NCBI GenBank assembly: GCA_022705265.1
Contig: JAKJEU010000100.1
Coordinates: 1-5,477, forward strand
Reading direction: 5' to 3'
Length of the DNA: 5,477 bases
Source of the DNA: Pseudomonadota bacterium
Lineage (GTDB): Bacteria > Pseudomonadota > Alphaproteobacteria > JAKJEU01
Positions 5,044-5,477 of the stretch are shown one piece after another. Positions within the stretch are counted from its first letter, which is position 1, and each line of letters begins with the position of its first letter. A program made the position numbers and the translations under genes. The notes under the pieces were generated by a model. That model had not been told where the DNA came from. It was given only the letters and a program-made list of their open reading frames with translations, and ran no database searches.

Positions 5044-5477
5044 CTATTTCTTATGGTCTTGTTCGTATTTTTTAATGTTTTCAAAAAATTCGTCATGGAA
5101 ATCGTTGAAACGACCTTGTTCAAGAGCGTCACGAATATCTTTCATCAATCTTTGATAACATCTTATGTTGTGCCATGTAAGGAGCATCGGGCCTAAGATT
5201 TTGTTGGCTCTGAAAAGATGGCTGATATATGCTCTGGAATAATTTTTACAAGCAGGACAATCGCAAGTCTCATCAATTGGACGGCTGTCATGAATGTGGC
5301 AGGCATTTCTCATGTTAAGTTTATGGTCTCTTAAAAAGGCTTGGGCAGTCCTTCCCGAACGGCTTGGCATAACACAATCGAACATATCAACGCCTCTTTT
5401 TACTGAACCAACGAGGTCGCTTAAAGTACCAACGCCCATTAAATATCTTGGCTTGTCAGAAGGCAACATATCAGGGG
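5044..5477 (-). CDS. tgt: tRNA-guanine transglycosylase, C-terminal part (5' end outside window)
   Basis: The frame enters from the window's right edge and gives 143 residues before a TAG stop. Tgt swaps guanine-34 for preQ1 in tRNAs with GUN anticodons, the first tRNA step of queuosine synthesis. MLPSDKPRYLMGVGT is the conserved block before the active site. GVDMFDCVMPSRSGR contains the nucleophile Asp matching Asp280 of the Zymomonas enzyme. The zinc site is complete: Cys-x-Cys-x2-Cys in CDCPAC and the His of LLTWHN. The spacing from the aspartate to the first cysteine (38) and from there to the histidine (31) equals that of the Zymomonas enzyme as numbered in the literature. The visible ATG at 5467-5469 is internal, not the start. 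The N-terminal half with Asp102 and the substrate pocket is not visible. It is the upstream member of a probable two-gene unit with the GNAT gene. Confidence 0.96.
   Translation of the reverse strand, partial: PDMLPSDKPRYLMGVGTLSDLVGSVKRGVDMFDCVMPSRSGRTAQAFLRDHKLNMRNACHIHDSRPIDETCDCPACKNYSRAYISHLFRANKILGPMLLTWHNIRCYQRLMKDIRDALEQGRFNDFHDEFFENIKKYEQDHKK

Overview
The window comes from an AT-rich bacterial chromosome. Gene content and order point to an alphaproteobacterium. The pairing of rapZ, a mannose-type EIIA, HPr and EI without any EIIB or EIIC is the alphaproteobacterial regulatory PTS. A short coiled-coil gene, then zapA, then 6S RNA is also a familiar alphaproteobacterial arrangement. 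Low GC (well under half by eye) would suit a host-associated or gut lineage rather than a free-living rhizobium, but that is inference. Codon use looks even across the window and no insertion sequence, phage gene, tRNA or CRISPR array is visible.

Layout. Positions 1-2693 (+) are a tightly packed operon: the 3' end of rapZ, EIIA-Man, HPr and enzyme I. Here PEP phosphate would pass from EI (His206) to HPr (His17) to EIIA (His9). HPr also keeps the regulatory serine that HPr kinase modifies. With no sugar permease present, this is most likely a signalling PTS. Positions 2709-3221 (+) hold a ClbS/DfsB-like (DUF1706) four-helix-bundle protein, 15 bases behind EI. Positions 3224-3613 (-) hold an uncharacterised small alpha/beta protein that converges on it with a 2-base gap. 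That gene has a good sigma70-type promoter whose -10 box lies within a perfect 14-base palindrome.

Positions 3721-4289 (+) are a two-gene division operon: a 72-74 residue coiled-coil protein (DUF4164-like) and zapA. A 6S RNA gene follows at about 4300-4475. Its promoter lies in the last codons of zapA, with the zapA stop codon forming part of the -10 box. A strong bidirectional terminator (4481-4511) separates it from a minus-strand pair: a GNAT acetyltransferase (4514-5029) and the C-terminal part of tRNA-guanine transglycosylase (tgt, 5044 to beyond the window end).

Most of the window is recognisable housekeeping. I do not see a clearly new multi-gene system. The parts most worth a second look are the orphan 129-residue gene with its palindromic promoter, the ClbS-like gene behind the PTS operon, and the compact zapA/6S junction.
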